A DNA stretch of 64,000 nt, from the NCBI RefSeq assembly GCF_945277285.1, contig NZ_CALYPR010000003.1, positions 310,001 to 374,000 on the forward strand, written 5' to 3'. The position numbers and the translations under genes are program-made. The notes under the pieces are model-generated. The model searched no databases and was not told where the DNA came from. It saw only the letters and a program-made list of their open reading frames with translations. This DNA comes from an uncultured Bartonella sp. GTDB taxonomy: Bacteria; Pseudomonadota; Alphaproteobacteria; Rhizobiales; Rhizobiaceae. Position 1 is the stretch's first letter, and the number at the start of each line of letters is the position of its first letter. Of the stretch, positions 1 to 10,071 are shown piece by piece.

Positions 1-1
1 A

Positions 2-1387
2 GCTATAGGATATGAAAAACCGACGCCAATTCAGTTTGGTGCTATTCCTCATGTCTTAAAACGCGAAGATGTGTTAGGAATTGCACAAACGGGTACAGGG
101 AAAACCGCTTCATTTGTGCTTCCGATGTTGACTCTGCTTGAAAAAGGACGCGCAAGGGCACGGATGCCACGTACGCTTATTCTCGAGCCAACACGTGAAC
201 TCGCCGCTCAGGTGAAAGAAAATTTTGACCAATATGGCATCAATCATCATTTAAGCGTAGCGCTCCTAATCGGCGGTGTTTCGTTTGATGATCAAGATCG
301 CAAACTCGACCGCGGTGCTGATGTGTTGATTGCAACTCCAGGCCGTCTTCTGGATCATTTCGAGCGCGGCAAGCTTCTGCTTACAGGGGTAGAAATTCTG
401 GTGATCGACGAAGCTGATCGTATGCTGGACATGGGATTCATCCCTGATATTGAGAGAATCTGCAAACTCATTCCATTTACTCGCCAAACATTGTTTTTCT
501 CCGCCACAATGGCACCTGAAATCACAAAACTGACGGAACAATTTTTACATAACCCGGTCAGAATTGAAATTGCCAAAGCTTCTTCCACAGCTACCACGAT
601 TACTCAAAAGCTCGTTGCATCAGGACGTAAGCCGTGGGAAAAACGCGCCGTTTTACGGGAAATTCTTCGTAACGAAGGCGATGATTTAAAAAACGCGATC
701 ATCTTTTGTAACCGCAAAAAAGATATATCCGAACTTTTTCGTTCTCTCGTGCGGCATGATTTTAACGTCGGCGCACTTCATGGTGATATGGATCAACGTT
801 CACGCATGTCTATGCTGGCAAATTTCAAAGATGATAAAATCACTCTTCTCGTTGCTTCAGATGTTGCAGCAAGAGGCCTTGATATTCCAGATGTGAGCCA
901 CGTATTCAATTATGATGTCCCCACACATGCGGAAGATTATGTTCATCGTATTGGGCGAACTGGACGCGCTGGAAAATCCGGAAAAGCTTTCACTATTGTA
1001 ACAGCAGCTGATAAAAAATATATTGATGCCATTGAGAAAATGAGTGATCAGAAAATCGAGTGGTATAACGGTGATCTTTCTTCGCTCAAACAAGAAGAAA
1101 ATAAGTCAGAGACCGAACAAAAACCTACGAAATTGGCAATTTCACAATCCAAATTAGTTAAAAAACCATCCGATAAAGCAGAAAAACAAAATTCCAAAAA
1201 ACGGATGAAAACGGTTTCCAAACAATCAGAAAAGCTGTGTGAAAATAAAGAGACATCGCTCTCTATCAAGCCAAACAAATCAGAACCGCAAAGCACCGGT
1301 CAGGACAAACTTTCTAAAGAACCGGAATCCGTAAAGGGCTTTGGCAATGATATTCCTGCTTTTATGTTGATTGACACGCGAGGGTAA
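2..1387 (+). CDS. rhlE: DEAD-box ATP-dependent RNA helicase, RhlE type (5' end outside window)
   Basis: RNA helicase that unwinds RNA duplexes with ATP, probably in ribosome assembly or RNA turnover. The frame is open from base 2, and residues upstream of the first internal GTG (71) already encode the Q motif (GYEKPTPIQ), so the true start lies left of the window. Visible motifs in order are AQTGTGKT (Walker A), PTRELA, DEAD inside VIDEADRMLDMGF, FSAT (motif III) and HRIGRTGRAG (motif VI). The last ~110 residues form a Lys/Ser/Glu-rich low-complexity tail, the usual RNA-binding extension of RhlE proteins. It converges on gltX2, with a hairpin terminator between them. The assignment to RhlE rather than another DEAD-box subfamily rests on general similarity. 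Confidence 0.93.
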   Translation, partial: AIGYEKPTPIQFGAIPHVLKREDVLGIAQTGTGKTASFVLPMLTLLEKGRARARMPRTLILEPTRELAAQVKENFDQYGINHHLSVALLIGGVSFDDQDRKLDRGADVLIATPGRLLDHFERGKLLLTGVEILVIDEADRMLDMGFIPDIERICKLIPFTRQTLFFSATMAPEITKLTEQFLHNPVRIEIAKASSTATTITQKLVASGRKPWEKRAVLREILRNEGDDLKNAIIFCNRKKDISELFRSLVRHDFNVGALHGDMDQRSRMSMLANFKDDKITLLVASDVAARGLDIPDVSHVFNYDVPTHAEDYVHRIGRTGRAGKSGKAFTIVTAADKKYIDAIEKMSDQKIEWYNGDLSSLKQEENKSETEQKPTKLAISQSKLVKKPSDKAEKQNSKKRMKTVSKQSEKLCENKETSLSIKPNKSEPQSTGQDKLSKEPESVKGFGNDIPAFMLIDTRG

Positions 1388-1460
1388 CACTCCCTCCTTT
1401 TGCTGAAAAAACTAGATTTTTAGTTCGAATGTAATCAATCGTTGCCATTTTATAATAAAT

Positions 1461-1496
1461 AAAACGCAGTTTACAACCATGTAAACTGCGTTTTAA
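1461..1496. terminator. Bidirectional intrinsic terminator between rhlE and gltX2
   Basis: A perfect inverted repeat, AAAACGCAGTTTAC / GTAAACTGCGTTTT, with a 6-nt loop lies between two convergent genes. A T-run on either strand follows the stem. Confidence 0.85.
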
Positions 1497-1522
1497 AATT
1501 CTGCCTATCTGTTTTCCTTTTA

Positions 1523-2893
1523 TCAGGATTTCAGGCGTTGTAGAACCTTCGTTTTTCCTATCAGCGGCAAAAGTGTTGCCATTTCCGGGCCATGATCCAT
1601 GCCGGTCAAAGCTTGACGAAGTGGCATAAAAAGTGCCCTGCCCTTGCGTCCCGTTGTTTTTTTCAAAGAATCTGTCCAGACTTTCCAGCTATTATTATCC
1701 AACTTTTCTTCCGGTAAGAACGAAGCCGATTGATGGACATAATCGCGATCTTCGGCAGAAACCTCATTGAATACTTGATTTCCTTCAATGATATTCCACC
1801 AATTTTTAGCATCGCGTACTTTATCTATATTTCCTCTCACAGCATGCCAAAAGGACGATGCTTCTTTCCCATTTATCCCGAGTTTATGCAAACGATCTTT
1901 GACTTCATCAAATTCAAGTGAATGAACAATGTGCTTGTTAAGGGTTAAAAGGTCTGCTGGATCGAATTTTGCTGAGGATTTGGATGCCGAAGCAAGATTA
2001 TAATGTTGAAGGAGTTCTTCCTGACTTTTACAAGCTGTTACATTTTCCGATGTGCCAATAAGAACGGCCAAAGACTCTACTGCCATCGGTTCAAAGCCTT
2101 CTTCTCGTAAAGAGCGGACAGAAAGATCACCTTTTCTCTTTGATAAACCTTCACCCGAAATAGTGGTAAGAAGATTAATATGCCCAAATATTGGAGCTTT
2201 GGCACCGAGTGCTTCAAAAATAGCTATTTGCACACCGGTATTGGTCACATGGTCGTCACCGCGTATAATATGGCTTATCCCCATATCAATATCGTCCACG
2301 ACAGATGGCAATGTATAAAGATAGCTGCCGTCTTCCCTGATCAAAATAGGATCCGACATAGAAGCAAGATCAATTGTTTGTGGACCACGAACAACGTCAT
2401 CCCAATGAACATCACTCCGCTTGGTCTTAAATGGATCCGATTCAAAATTTGGTAACAAAAAACGCCAATGTGGTTTACGCCCCTCAGCCTCATAAGATTT
2501 GATATCTTCAGCCGTGAGTTTTAATGACTCTCGCCCGTAAATTGGAGGCAGTTTGCGTGACAGACGGATCTTACGCCGCCGTTCGAGTTCTTCTTGCGTC
2601 TCATAGCATGGATAAAGAAGACCGCGCTCTTTAAGCCGAGCTACAACTCCATTATATCGGTCAAACCTTTTGGATTGATAATAAATCTCGTCAGGCTTTA
2701 TTCCCAGCCAATCAAGATCAACGCCTATACCATCAATATATTCCTGTTTCGACCGCTCGATATCTGTGTCGTCAAACCGCAAAACATATTTACCTTGATT
2801 GGCTTTTGCAAAAAGCCAATTAAATAATGCAATTCTGGTGTTGCCAATGTGAATATAGCCGGTAGGAGACGGTGCAAAACGAACTTTTATCAT
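1523..2893 (-). CDS. gltX: Glutamate--tRNA ligase, second paralogue (GltX2)
   Basis: Class I aminoacyl-tRNA synthetase that charges tRNA with glutamate. The HIGH-type signature appears as HIGN near residue 15 and the KMSKS-type loop as LSKRKG. A second, canonical GluRS is encoded at 13167. Alphaproteobacteria commonly carry two GluRS forms and lack GlnRS, the second copy often being biased to tRNA-Gln, whose Glu is then amidated by GatCAB; which tRNA this copy prefers is inferred, not shown. I chose ATG at 2893 over the GTG two codons upstream because the protein then begins [12 protein letters not shown], as in the family. The stop of nadE lies 9 bp upstream, so the two form an operon. Confidence 0.95.
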   Translation of the reverse strand: MIKVRFAPSPTGYIHIGNTRIALFNWLFAKANQGKYVLRFDDTDIERSKQEYIDGIGVDLDWLGIKPDEIYYQSKRFDRYNGVVARLKERGLLYPCYETQEELERRRKIRLSRKLPPIYGRESLKLTAEDIKSYEAEGRKPHWRFLLPNFESDPFKTKRSDVHWDDVVRGPQTIDLASMSDPILIREDGSYLYTLPSVVDDIDMGISHIIRGDDHVTNTGVQIAIFEALGAKAPIFGHINLLTTISGEGLSKRKGDLSVRSLREEGFEPMAVESLAVLIGTSENVTACKSQEELLQHYNLASASKSSAKFDPADLLTLNKHIVHSLEFDEVKDRLHKLGINGKEASSFWHAVRGNIDKVRDAKNWWNIIEGNQVFNEVSAEDRDYVHQSASFLPEEKLDNNSWKVWTDSLKKTTGRKGRALFMPLRQALTGMDHGPEMATLLPLIGKTKVLQRLKS

Positions 2894-2902
2894 AAACACA
2901 AC

Positions 2903-4579
2903 TCAATTCTTATCGCGAAAACGATTGGTGATTGGATAACGGCGGTCACGGCCGAAATTCTTGTGGCTAATTTTTACGCCGGGAGCCGATTGGCGCCTTT
3001 TATATTCAGATATATAAAGGAGAGTTTCCACTCGTTCGACAACATCTCTTGGGTGGCCCCGTTCAACAATTGCCGAAACACTCATTTCCTCATCAACAAG
3101 ACAACGCAAAATATCGTCCAATACTGGATATGGCGGAAGCGAATCTTCGTCTTTCTGGTTTTCCCGCAATTCGGCCGTTGGCGCTTTTTCAATAATATTT
3201 TGCGGAATAACAGCCGCTTTTGGTCCCAAACCACCCACAGGAAAATGATTATTACGCCAGTTCGACAGGGCATAAACTTGCATTTTATAAATATCTTTAA
3301 TCGGATTGAAACCGCCGTTCATATCACCATAAAGTGTTGCATATCCTACCGACATTTCCGATTTATTTCCGGTAGTGACAACCATCGAACCGAACTTGTT
3401 GGAAATTGCCATTAAAATAGTACCACGTGTGCGGCTCTGCAAATTTTCTTCTGTTATATCGGCTTTCCTACCCTCAAATAACGGCATTAATACTTTTTCA
3501 AAACCTTTGACAGGATCTTCAATTGGCACTGTATCATACTGGCAACCAAGCATTTTAGCACACTCTTCAGCATCTTTCACCGACTGGGAAGATGTAAAAT
3601 GATAAGGTAGCATGATAGCGTGAACACGATGTGAACCTAAAGCATCCGTCGCAATTGCTGCACAAAGTGCAGAGTCTATTCCACCAGACAGCCCCAAAAC
3701 CACACTTTTAAAGCGATTTTTATTCACATAGTCCCCAAAGCCCAATAGACACGCCTGATAATCTGCAGCACAATCATACAGTATTTTTTCTTGCGGTCCT
3801 GAAAGGCAAGACCATTTACCATTCTGTTTTTGCCAATGGCTAAATGCCAACTGGCTCTCGAAATGTTTCATCTGAAAAGCGGGCGAACCATTTGCGTTGA
3901 TAGCAAATGACCCTCCGTCGAAAACAAGTTCGTCCTGACCGCCTATTTGGTTAGCATAAACTATTGGCAATGATGATTTTAACGTTTGCTTTCGGACAAC
4001 TTCAAATCTTAATTCAGTTTTTCCGCGATTATAAGGCGAGCCATTGGGAACCAGAATTATTTCTGCTCCTTGCCCTGCTAAACGAGCGACTACTTCATCA
4101 TCATTCCAGATATCCTCGCAAATCGGCAAACCAATTTTCAAGCCACGAAATTCTACCGGCCGTGGGCGTTCCCCTGCAGAAAACACCCGCTTTTCATCAA
4201 ATTCGTTATAGTTGGGAAGATCGAATTTTAAGCATTCAGCAACAATCTTACCCTCATCAAGAACTATAGCAGCATTATAAATATGCCCATGACGAAGGAT
4301 CGGTACACCAACAATAATGCCTGCACCGCCACTTGTTTGCAATGCAAGCCGATGAAGTGCATTTTCACAAGCTTCATTGAAAGACGGTTTCAACACCAAA
4401 TCTTCCGGCGGATAGCCGCTTATAAAAAGCTCGGTAAACATTATAAGATCTGCACCCGCCGCGCTTGCTTGCTGATGGGCGTTTACAGCAAGTTTCAAAT
4501 TGCCTTCAATATCGCCAACCACAGGATTAAGCTGCGCAACAGCGAGCGTCAGATCGTTTTCAATAAGCTTTTTTGTCAT
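2903..4579 (-). CDS. nadE: Glutamine-dependent NAD+ synthetase
   Basis: Final step of NAD biosynthesis: amidation of nicotinic acid adenine dinucleotide with ammonia taken from glutamine. The 558-residue protein has two domains. The N-terminal ~270 residues are a nitrilase-type glutaminase with the triad segments FTELFISGYPPEDL (Glu), KFDLPNYNEFDEKR (Lys) and LPICEDIW (Cys). The C-terminal synthetase carries the PP-loop VLGLSGGIDSA, which binds ATP. Full length for the glutamine-using family, so no external ammonia supply is required. It is followed directly by gltX2 on the same strand. No clear Shine-Dalgarno sequence is visible before the ATG. Confidence 0.97.
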   Translation of the reverse strand: MTKKLIENDLTLAVAQLNPVVGDIEGNLKLAVNAHQQASAAGADLIMFTELFISGYPPEDLVLKPSFNEACENALHRLALQTSGGAGIIVGVPILRHGHIYNAAIVLDEGKIVAECLKFDLPNYNEFDEKRVFSAGERPRPVEFRGLKIGLPICEDIWNDDEVVARLAGQGAEIILVPNGSPYNRGKTELRFEVVRKQTLKSSLPIVYANQIGGQDELVFDGGSFAINANGSPAFQMKHFESQLAFSHWQKQNGKWSCLSGPQEKILYDCAADYQACLLGFGDYVNKNRFKSVVLGLSGGIDSALCAAIATDALGSHRVHAIMLPYHFTSSQSVKDAEECAKMLGCQYDTVPIEDPVKGFEKVLMPLFEGRKADITEENLQSRTRGTILMAISNKFGSMVVTTGNKSEMSVGYATLYGDMNGGFNPIKDIYKMQVYALSNWRNNHFPVGGLGPKAAVIPQNIIEKAPTAELRENQKDEDSLPPYPVLDDILRCLVDEEMSVSAIVERGHPRDVVERVETLLYISEYKRRQSAPGVKISHKNFGRDRRYPITNRFRDKN

Positions 4580-4623
4580 TGTGGTGGTTTAGCCTGTGAT
4601 TGTTCTTCTTGCAATGTTATATG

Positions 4624-4977
4624 TCAAAAGGAAAACACGGTTTTTATAGTGATCCAGCCCCAGACACCTATTGCCAAAATAATTGACAATAGGACTGCTA
4701 ATGACCCGGCATCCTTTGCTATTTTGATATCCTCGCGATAATCATGGGTGATGGCGTTACAAGTTGCTTCTATTGCGGTATTAAGAATTTCAACAATCAT
4801 AACGAAAAGAATAGAACCCGTAAGCAAAAGAAAGCTGCTCCAATCTTTCGTTATATATAACGCAACTGGAATAGATATTATAAAAAGAACGGCCTCCTGA
4901 ATAACAGCTTTTTCGTGCCTCAATAAATATTTAAGTGCATGAAGAGAATTCAAAAAAGCCTTAAAAATTCTCTCCAT
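4624..4977 (-). CDS. dgkA: Diacylglycerol kinase (prokaryotic DgkA type)
   Basis: Small integral membrane kinase that phosphorylates diacylglycerol to phosphatidate, recycling lipid released during envelope glucan or LPS modification. The 117-residue protein has three predicted membrane helices and the family signature EILNTAIEA followed by AKDAGSLAV. A GGAG ribosome-binding site precedes the ATG. It sits between nadE and aroG on the same strand with gaps of about 40 bp on each side, so it may be co-transcribed with either. Confidence 0.95.
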   Translation of the reverse strand: MERIFKAFLNSLHALKYLLRHEKAVIQEAVLFIISIPVALYITKDWSSFLLLTGSILFVMIVEILNTAIEATCNAITHDYREDIKIAKDAGSLAVLLSIILAIGVWGWITIKTVFSF

Positions 4978-5018
4978 GGGCGCTCCATTCTGGTTTAAAA
5001 AACAAACTTCCTCAATTT

Positions 5019-6401
5019 TCAGCCCTTAATAGCAGCCTGTAACGACTCGGCATCGCGGTCCTTTTTAAGCAATTCGGCAACCAGAAAAGCCAATTCCAAA
5101 GCCTGATCAGCATTGAGACGCGGGTCACAATGTGTATGATAACGATCAGAAAGATGATCGGCTGAAATGGCATGGGCTCCGCCTGTACATTCTGTGACAT
5201 CTCGTCCGGTCATTTCAATATGGATACCACCCGGATAAGTCCCTTCCGCGTGATGAACTGCAAAGAAATTTTCTACTTCTTTCAAGATTCGATCAAATGG
5301 ACGGGTCTTATAGCCATTAGCGGTAATTGTATTGCCGTGCATCGGATCACATGACCATACTACCTTCTTGCCCTCACGTTCGACTGCACGTATGAGCGCT
5401 GGTAAATGTTCTCCAACCTTGTCATAACCGAATCTGGCAATCAGCGTTAGCCTGCCGGCTTCATTATCCGGATTGAGAATATCAATAAGCCTTAACAAAT
5501 CATCCGGATCAAGCGATGGGCCACATTTCAAACCGATCGGATTTTTAATCCCTCTGCAATATTCTACATGGGCGTAGTTGGCCTGACGTGTACGATCTCC
5601 TATCCAGATCATATGCCCCGAGGTTGCATACCAATCGCCCGAAGTTGAATCAACACGGGTCAACGCTTCTTCATACCCCAGAAGAAGACCTTCATGGCTG
5701 GTATAAAATGATGTTTCACGCAGTGAAGGATTAGTATCAGCGGTAATGCCAATCGCTCGCATAAAATCCATCGTTTCTGAAATGCGCTTGGCAAGCTTGC
5801 TATAGCGCTCGCCCTGTGGGCTATTGGCAATAAATCCCAACATCCACTTATGCACGTTATCGAGATTGGCATAGCCACCTTGCGCAAAAGCACGTAACAA
5901 ATTCAACGTTGCGGCAGATTGCCTATAAACCATCGACATACGCTGGGGATCTGGCGTGCGCGAAGCTTCATCGAATTCTATACCATTAATGATATCGCCA
6001 CGATATGAAGGTAAAGTCACCCCGTTTTTTGTTTCCGTGTCCGACGATCTCGGTTTTGCAAATTGTCCGGCAATACGGCCCACTTTAACCACTGGTTTTG
6101 ATGCGCCAAAAGTCAACGCAATCGCCATCTGCAAAAACACACGGAAAAAATCTCGTATATTATCGGCTTCATGTTCGGCAAAACTTTCCGCACAATCCCC
6201 CCCTTGCAACAGGAAAGCCTTACCTTCTGCAACTTCCGCCAATTCGTGCTTGAGATTGCGCGCCTCACCGGCAAATACCAAAGGTGGATAGCGACGCAAC
6301 TGGCTTTCTACATGAGCCAAAGCAACAGGATCAGGGTAATTCGGTACCTGCTTGATCTCTTTTGATCTCCACGATGCAGGTGTCCAGCTTTTCGTCATCA
6401 T
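5019..6401 (-). CDS. aroG: 3-deoxy-7-phosphoheptulonate synthase, class II
   Basis: First step of the shikimate pathway, condensing phosphoenolpyruvate and erythrose 4-phosphate to DAHP. At 460 residues it matches the plant-like class II enzymes typical of Rhizobiales rather than the ~350-residue class I enzymes. Diagnostic segments are the metal-binding Cys in GGDCAESF, the KPRSSDTE substrate loop, [22 protein letters not shown] and MTGRDVTEC. Two consecutive ATG codons stand at the start. It is preceded by a 190-bp intergenic region with a candidate promoter, so it is probably the first gene of its transcript. Confidence 0.97.
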   Translation of the reverse strand: MMTKSWTPASWRSKEIKQVPNYPDPVALAHVESQLRRYPPLVFAGEARNLKHELAEVAEGKAFLLQGGDCAESFAEHEADNIRDFFRVFLQMAIALTFGASKPVVKVGRIAGQFAKPRSSDTETKNGVTLPSYRGDIINGIEFDEASRTPDPQRMSMVYRQSAATLNLLRAFAQGGYANLDNVHKWMLGFIANSPQGERYSKLAKRISETMDFMRAIGITADTNPSLRETSFYTSHEGLLLGYEEALTRVDSTSGDWYATSGHMIWIGDRTRQANYAHVEYCRGIKNPIGLKCGPSLDPDDLLRLIDILNPDNEAGRLTLIARFGYDKVGEHLPALIRAVEREGKKVVWSCDPMHGNTITANGYKTRPFDRILKEVENFFAVHHAEGTYPGGIHIEMTGRDVTECTGGAHAISADHLSDRYHTHCDPRLNADQALELAFLVAELLKKDRDAESLQAAIKG

Positions 6402-6421
6402 TATCTCACTTTATGGTACAA

Positions 6422-6450
6422 ATTATAGTACAAGCACTTTTACATTGAAC
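6422..6450 (-). promoter_or_regulatory. Candidate sigma-70 promoter for aroG
   Basis: Reading the minus strand, a perfect TATAAT lies about 20 bp before the aroG ATG. A weak -35 (GTTCAA) precedes it with 17-bp spacing. Only the -10 is strong. Confidence 0.35.
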
Positions 6451-6592
6451 ATTTTAAAAATAAACGAACAATCAAAGATTTTACCTATTCGCTATATAAG
6501 CAGAATTGTCGTTTAAAGCCAAGTCGCAGTTAAAATTAACCGGAAGAATTTAATCTCCGAAGGTAATGTCATTTTCTTATCTTTCTTGAGCA

Positions 6593-7981
6593 TCAACCAA
6601 GCTTCTTGCCCTTTTCATAGACGTAAGTCGGCCAATACATAGTCACCAGTTCTTCAGAGGCCGTCGGATGCAGAGCCATAGTTCTGTCAAAGACATCTTT
6701 CGTTAGTTTTCCCTTTAATGAAACGCCAAGAAGTTGCGCCATTTCGGCAGCACCGCTCCCCAAGACATGGGCCCCGACAACAAGTCGCGTCTTGCCATCG
6801 ACAATTAATTTTGTGAGCATCTTGTCGCTATTTCCTGAAAGAGTGTTACGCATCGGTCGAAATAGGGCACGGTAGATTTCGACTCTGTCGAATTTTTCTG
6901 CCGCCTGTTCTTCGGTTAACCCGACGGTACCAATCTCCGGCTGGGAGAAGACGGCTGTTGCAATAAGCTCGTGATCAGGTGCAACAGGATTGTTCTTGAA
7001 TTCCGTTTCGATAAAACACATTGCTTCATGAATAGCTACCGGCGTGAGCTGGATGCGGTCTGTGACATCGCCCAAAGCCCATATGTTATTAGCCGTCGTT
7101 TTCATAAATTTATCGACAATCACCGCATTATTCAAATTTAATTTAACACCGGCGTTATCAAAATTAAGTCCTTGAGTATTTGGCGAACGGCCAAGTGCCA
7201 ACATTGCCTTTCCGACTGTCAGTATTTCATTGTTCGAAAGCATTACCCGATAGTTTTCAGATTGTTTTTCAACCTTTTTGATCGTCGCATTATAAATAAT
7301 ACGAATGCCTTTTTCCTGCATCGCTTCACTTAATAATTCCCGCAAATCTTGATCAAATTTACGCAAAATAAGGCCACCACGATAGACAAGAGTAGTTTCA
7401 ACACCCAGCCCATGAAATATATTTGCAAATTCCACGGCAATATAGCCGCCACCAGCAATCACAATAGATTTTGGCAGTTTATCAAGATTAAATGCCTCAT
7501 TCGAACTAATGCACAATTCATGTCCGATAATATCAGGATGGTCAGCTACATGACCACCTGTAGCAATCAGGATTTTTTCAGCGGTTACATGTTCACCTGT
7601 TTTTGTAATTTCCAATGTATGTGCATCAACAAAAACGGCGCGGCTTTCAAATATTTTTACATGATTGTTATCAAGACCTTTGCGATACAGTCCCTCAAGA
7701 CGGCTAATTTCCTTATTTTTTGCCTCAAGAAGTTTTTGCCAATCAAATTTATAATTGGCAACACTCCAGCCAAAACCATGCGCATCTTTAAATTCTTGCG
7801 AATATTGCGAAGCATAAACAAAAAGTTTTTTTGGTACACAACCACGAATAACACATGTTCCGCCCATGCGATATTCTTCAGCAATGGCTACCTTTTTTCC
7901 AAGAGCGCCTGCCAATCGAGCTGCCCGAACACCGCCCGAGCCACCACCTATTACAAATAAATCAAAATCATATGATGACAC
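6593..7981 (-). CDS. gor: Glutathione-disulfide reductase
   Basis: FAD-dependent enzyme that regenerates reduced glutathione with NADPH in the cytoplasm. It has an N-terminal FAD motif (GGGSGGVRAA), the redox-active disulfide in GGTCVIRGCVPKKL, a second Rossmann motif (IAGGGYIAVEFA) for the pyridine nucleotide, and the C-terminal dimer-interface motif HPTASEE that supplies the catalytic His. Length 462 is normal. The start is GTG with AAGGA eight bases upstream. It stands alone between aroG and the DUF2059 gene. Confidence 0.97.
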   Translation of the reverse strand: MSSYDFDLFVIGGGSGGVRAARLAGALGKKVAIAEEYRMGGTCVIRGCVPKKLFVYASQYSQEFKDAHGFGWSVANYKFDWQKLLEAKNKEISRLEGLYRKGLDNNHVKIFESRAVFVDAHTLEITKTGEHVTAEKILIATGGHVADHPDIIGHELCISSNEAFNLDKLPKSIVIAGGGYIAVEFANIFHGLGVETTLVYRGGLILRKFDQDLRELLSEAMQEKGIRIIYNATIKKVEKQSENYRVMLSNNEILTVGKAMLALGRSPNTQGLNFDNAGVKLNLNNAVIVDKFMKTTANNIWALGDVTDRIQLTPVAIHEAMCFIETEFKNNPVAPDHELIATAVFSQPEIGTVGLTEEQAAEKFDRVEIYRALFRPMRNTLSGNSDKMLTKLIVDGKTRLVVGAHVLGSGAAEMAQLLGVSLKGKLTKDVFDRTMALHPTASEELVTMYWPTYVYEKGKKLG

Positions 7982-8102
7982 CGGTCATTCCTTTCGCTTC
8001 ACTTTTTCGCAAATTAATATGGTACAAAAATAATAGGATTATAAGTCAATAGATGCCTTAATGCTTTTTAATCGTTTTCAAGATGCCGGATTTTTAACGT
8101 TT

Positions 8103-8137
8103 TACCAAAAAAAATGGCGACACAAACGTCGCCATTT
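8103..8137 (-). terminator. Intrinsic terminator downstream of the DUF2059 gene
   Basis: On the minus strand, AAATGGCGAC / GTCGCCATTT forms a 10-bp stem with a short loop, followed by a run of eight T. It lies 22 bp past the stop of the DUF2059 gene. Confidence 0.88.
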
Positions 8138-8158
8138 CGATAACACTACACAATTTTG

Positions 8159-8740
8159 TTATTGGGCAGGCACTGGTGCCTTAGGCTTAGCGCTTGAGGG
8201 CGCAGTTGGCGCTGCAGGTGCCGCACGTTTTTGTGTGCCGACCTTTTGTGCCATAGCCTTACCGACATTTGCCGCCAAATCTTGTGCTATACCCTGACGC
8301 CATACGTCATAAGCCGAGAGGATATCACGCACGGCAACAGGCCCCTCGGTCAACAGTTTTTTACCCGTATCCGAAGTATAGAAAGCTGTAATCTGGTCAA
8401 GCTCTGCCTGAGAGAAATGTTTTGCGTAAGCGCGAGCTGCTTCTTTTTCAAGATCCGCACGGCGTTTAACCAGAGCCATTGCTTGTTCATCAACCGTATC
8501 GGAAATAACATTTGCAAGGTTCGGATCTTTACGCATCAGCTCGTCTTTAAGATCCCGTGCGGTACTTGGAAGGAATTCATCAAATTGGTCTGTTGCGTGA
8601 ATTGCTGCAATTGCCTTTTGTGCTGATTGCAAGTGTGCTTCGCTAATATCATCAGCATAGGCAAGATTAACGCCCATACTGAAAATTGCGACTGTTCCCA
8701 GCGTTGCAGCAAGGCGGCGGATGGAAAATGCCGTATTCAT
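8159..8740 (-). CDS. DUF2059 domain secreted protein
   Basis: Exported protein of 193 residues whose function is not established. A Sec signal peptide (hydrophobic segment to about residue 28, ending NLAYA) is followed by a helical DUF2059-type region with the AKHFSQAELDQITAFY segment that recurs in this family. The C-terminal ~30 residues are Ala/Pro/Lys-rich. Such proteins occur widely in Rhizobiales and are probably periplasmic. A GGAG ribosome-binding site stands 9 bp before the ATG, and a strong terminator follows, so it is likely monocistronic. Family assignment is from memory of the motif; the role is unknown. Confidence 0.85.
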   Translation of the reverse strand: MNTAFSIRRLAATLGTVAIFSMGVNLAYADDISEAHLQSAQKAIAAIHATDQFDEFLPSTARDLKDELMRKDPNLANVISDTVDEQAMALVKRRADLEKEAARAYAKHFSQAELDQITAFYTSDTGKKLLTEGPVAVRDILSAYDVWRQGIAQDLAANVGKAMAQKVGTQKRAAPAAPTAPSSAKPKAPVPAQ

Positions 8741-8822
8741 TCAGTGGTTACTCCATAATTGTAGTCAATAATTCTTAGCCATCTTTTTTAGTAAGAATAT
8801 CCCGATAAAAAAGACATTTACT

Positions 8823-9527
8823 CTAAAAATCCGACTCTTCCAAAACTTTTATTTCACCGTTAGCCATTGCGATCACCAATTTTGTTGCCAGATTTAAAAA
8901 TAAACCGTGTTCGACAACACCGGGTATTGCAAAAAGAGCTTCTGACAAACCTTCTGGATCAGAAATACGGCCAAATGATGCATCAAGGATAAAATGTCCA
9001 CCATCAGTAATAAAAGGTTTGTTGTTTTTGGTGCGTAATGCGATATTTCCCGAAAGGCCTAGACGTTTTGCTGCATCAATAATTGCAACTTTAGTAACCT
9101 CGATGCCAAATGGATTGACTTCAATGGGTAATGCAAACGCACCCAGTGTTTTTACCAATTTTGATTGGTCGGCAATCACTAACATCTGAGCTGAAGAAAA
9201 AGCCACAATCTTTTCTCTCAACAAAGCTCCGCCACCACCTTTTATCAGCGCCATTTGTGGACCGATTTCATCTGCGCCATCAATGTCGAGGTCAAGCGAA
9301 GGAACTTCATCAAGAGTAGCAACCGGTATTCCCAGCTCAACGCATAGTTTTTCGGATTGTTTTGATGTCGCCACTCCTACAACCCTCAGCCCGTTTTTTA
9401 CCCTTTGTGCCAATAGCCGGATGAATTCGTTGGCCGTCGAACCTGTGCCGATCCCGAGTTTCATCCCGTCTTTGACAAATTCTACGGCTTTTGCAGCTGC
9501 CGCTTTTTTTAATTCCAAAGCATCCAT
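8823..9527 (-). CDS. rpiA: Ribose-5-phosphate isomerase A
   Basis: Interconverts ribose 5-phosphate and ribulose 5-phosphate in the pentose phosphate pathway. The phosphate-binding loop [11 protein letters not shown], the active-site DGADE and the [10 protein letters not shown] loop are all present in a normal-length 234-residue protein. Divergent from bfd across 229 bp. The DUF2059 gene follows on the same strand, 82 bp downstream. Confidence 0.97.
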   Translation of the reverse strand: MDALELKKAAAAKAVEFVKDGMKLGIGTGSTANEFIRLLAQRVKNGLRVVGVATSKQSEKLCVELGIPVATLDEVPSLDLDIDGADEIGPQMALIKGGGGALLREKIVAFSSAQMLVIADQSKLVKTLGAFALPIEVNPFGIEVTKVAIIDAAKRLGLSGNIALRTKNNKPFITDGGHFILDASFGRISDPEGLSEALFAIPGVVEHGLFLNLATKLVIAMANGEIKVLEESDF

Positions 9528-9756
9528 AATGATTTATTTTACCCTAAAAGTTGTTTTACCTCTTACGGATTGGCTAGCAGTTTGCAATCACCAGTTACTC
9601 GGAACGTAGCATTTTCTGTGCGTTTTTCCAGTTTATACCCCGTTTTTTATAGTTGATAAAAAAAATCGACTTTAGGGTTGATTGCCAAATTAAAGTTGTA
9701 TATGTTTATCATATTTAATCGAGTCTAATTGGTGAATTGAATTTTGGTTGTCGATA

Positions 9757-10071
9757 ATGATTGTTTGTTCGTGTAACGTAATAAGTCAATCAGAGATCGA
9801 AGATGTGATCAATTCTCTGCTTGAAGAGGATTGTTGGCAATTGATTGTTCCCGGAAAAGTTTATAAAGTACTTGCGAAGCGCGGCAAATGCTGTTGCTGT
9901 TTTCCGAATATACTCGAAACTATTATTCGAGTATCGGAAAATTATCATCGCCTGCATAATCGGGACGAGGCTGAGATTATCTCCTATCTTGATCGTGTGC
10001 GCGCATTGCGGTTCAAATATAGGAGAATAGGTCAGCATGAAGGGACACGAAAAAGTCATAGAGCGGCTTAA
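9757..10071 (+). CDS. bfd: Bacterioferritin-associated ferredoxin (Bfd), with extra cysteines and a C-terminal extension
   Basis: [2Fe-2S] protein that delivers electrons to bacterioferritin so that stored ferric iron can be released. Cluster ligands are the N-terminal CSC (residues 4 and 6) and a CxxC at 45-48 that here reads CCCC, so two extra cysteines fill the two inner positions. At 104 residues it is longer than the usual ~65-75. The extension is basic and runs 35 bases into bfr. I chose ATG at 9757 rather than an upstream TTG because it places CSC at the usual position. The overlap with bfr supports co-transcription and the pairing of the two proteins. Confidence 0.92.
   Translation: MIVCSCNVISQSEIEDVINSLLEEDCWQLIVPGKVYKVLAKRGKCCCCFPNILETIIRVSENYHRLHNRDEAEIISYLDRVRALRFKYRRIGQHEGTRKSHRAA

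Noticed and set aside
2849-3415. 188-codon plus-strand ORF opposite nadE
   Set aside because: Antisense to a full-length, motif-complete NAD synthetase; composition is that of a shadow frame.
7349-7960. 203-codon plus-strand ORF opposite gor
   Set aside because: Antisense shadow of glutathione reductase, which has all its motifs.
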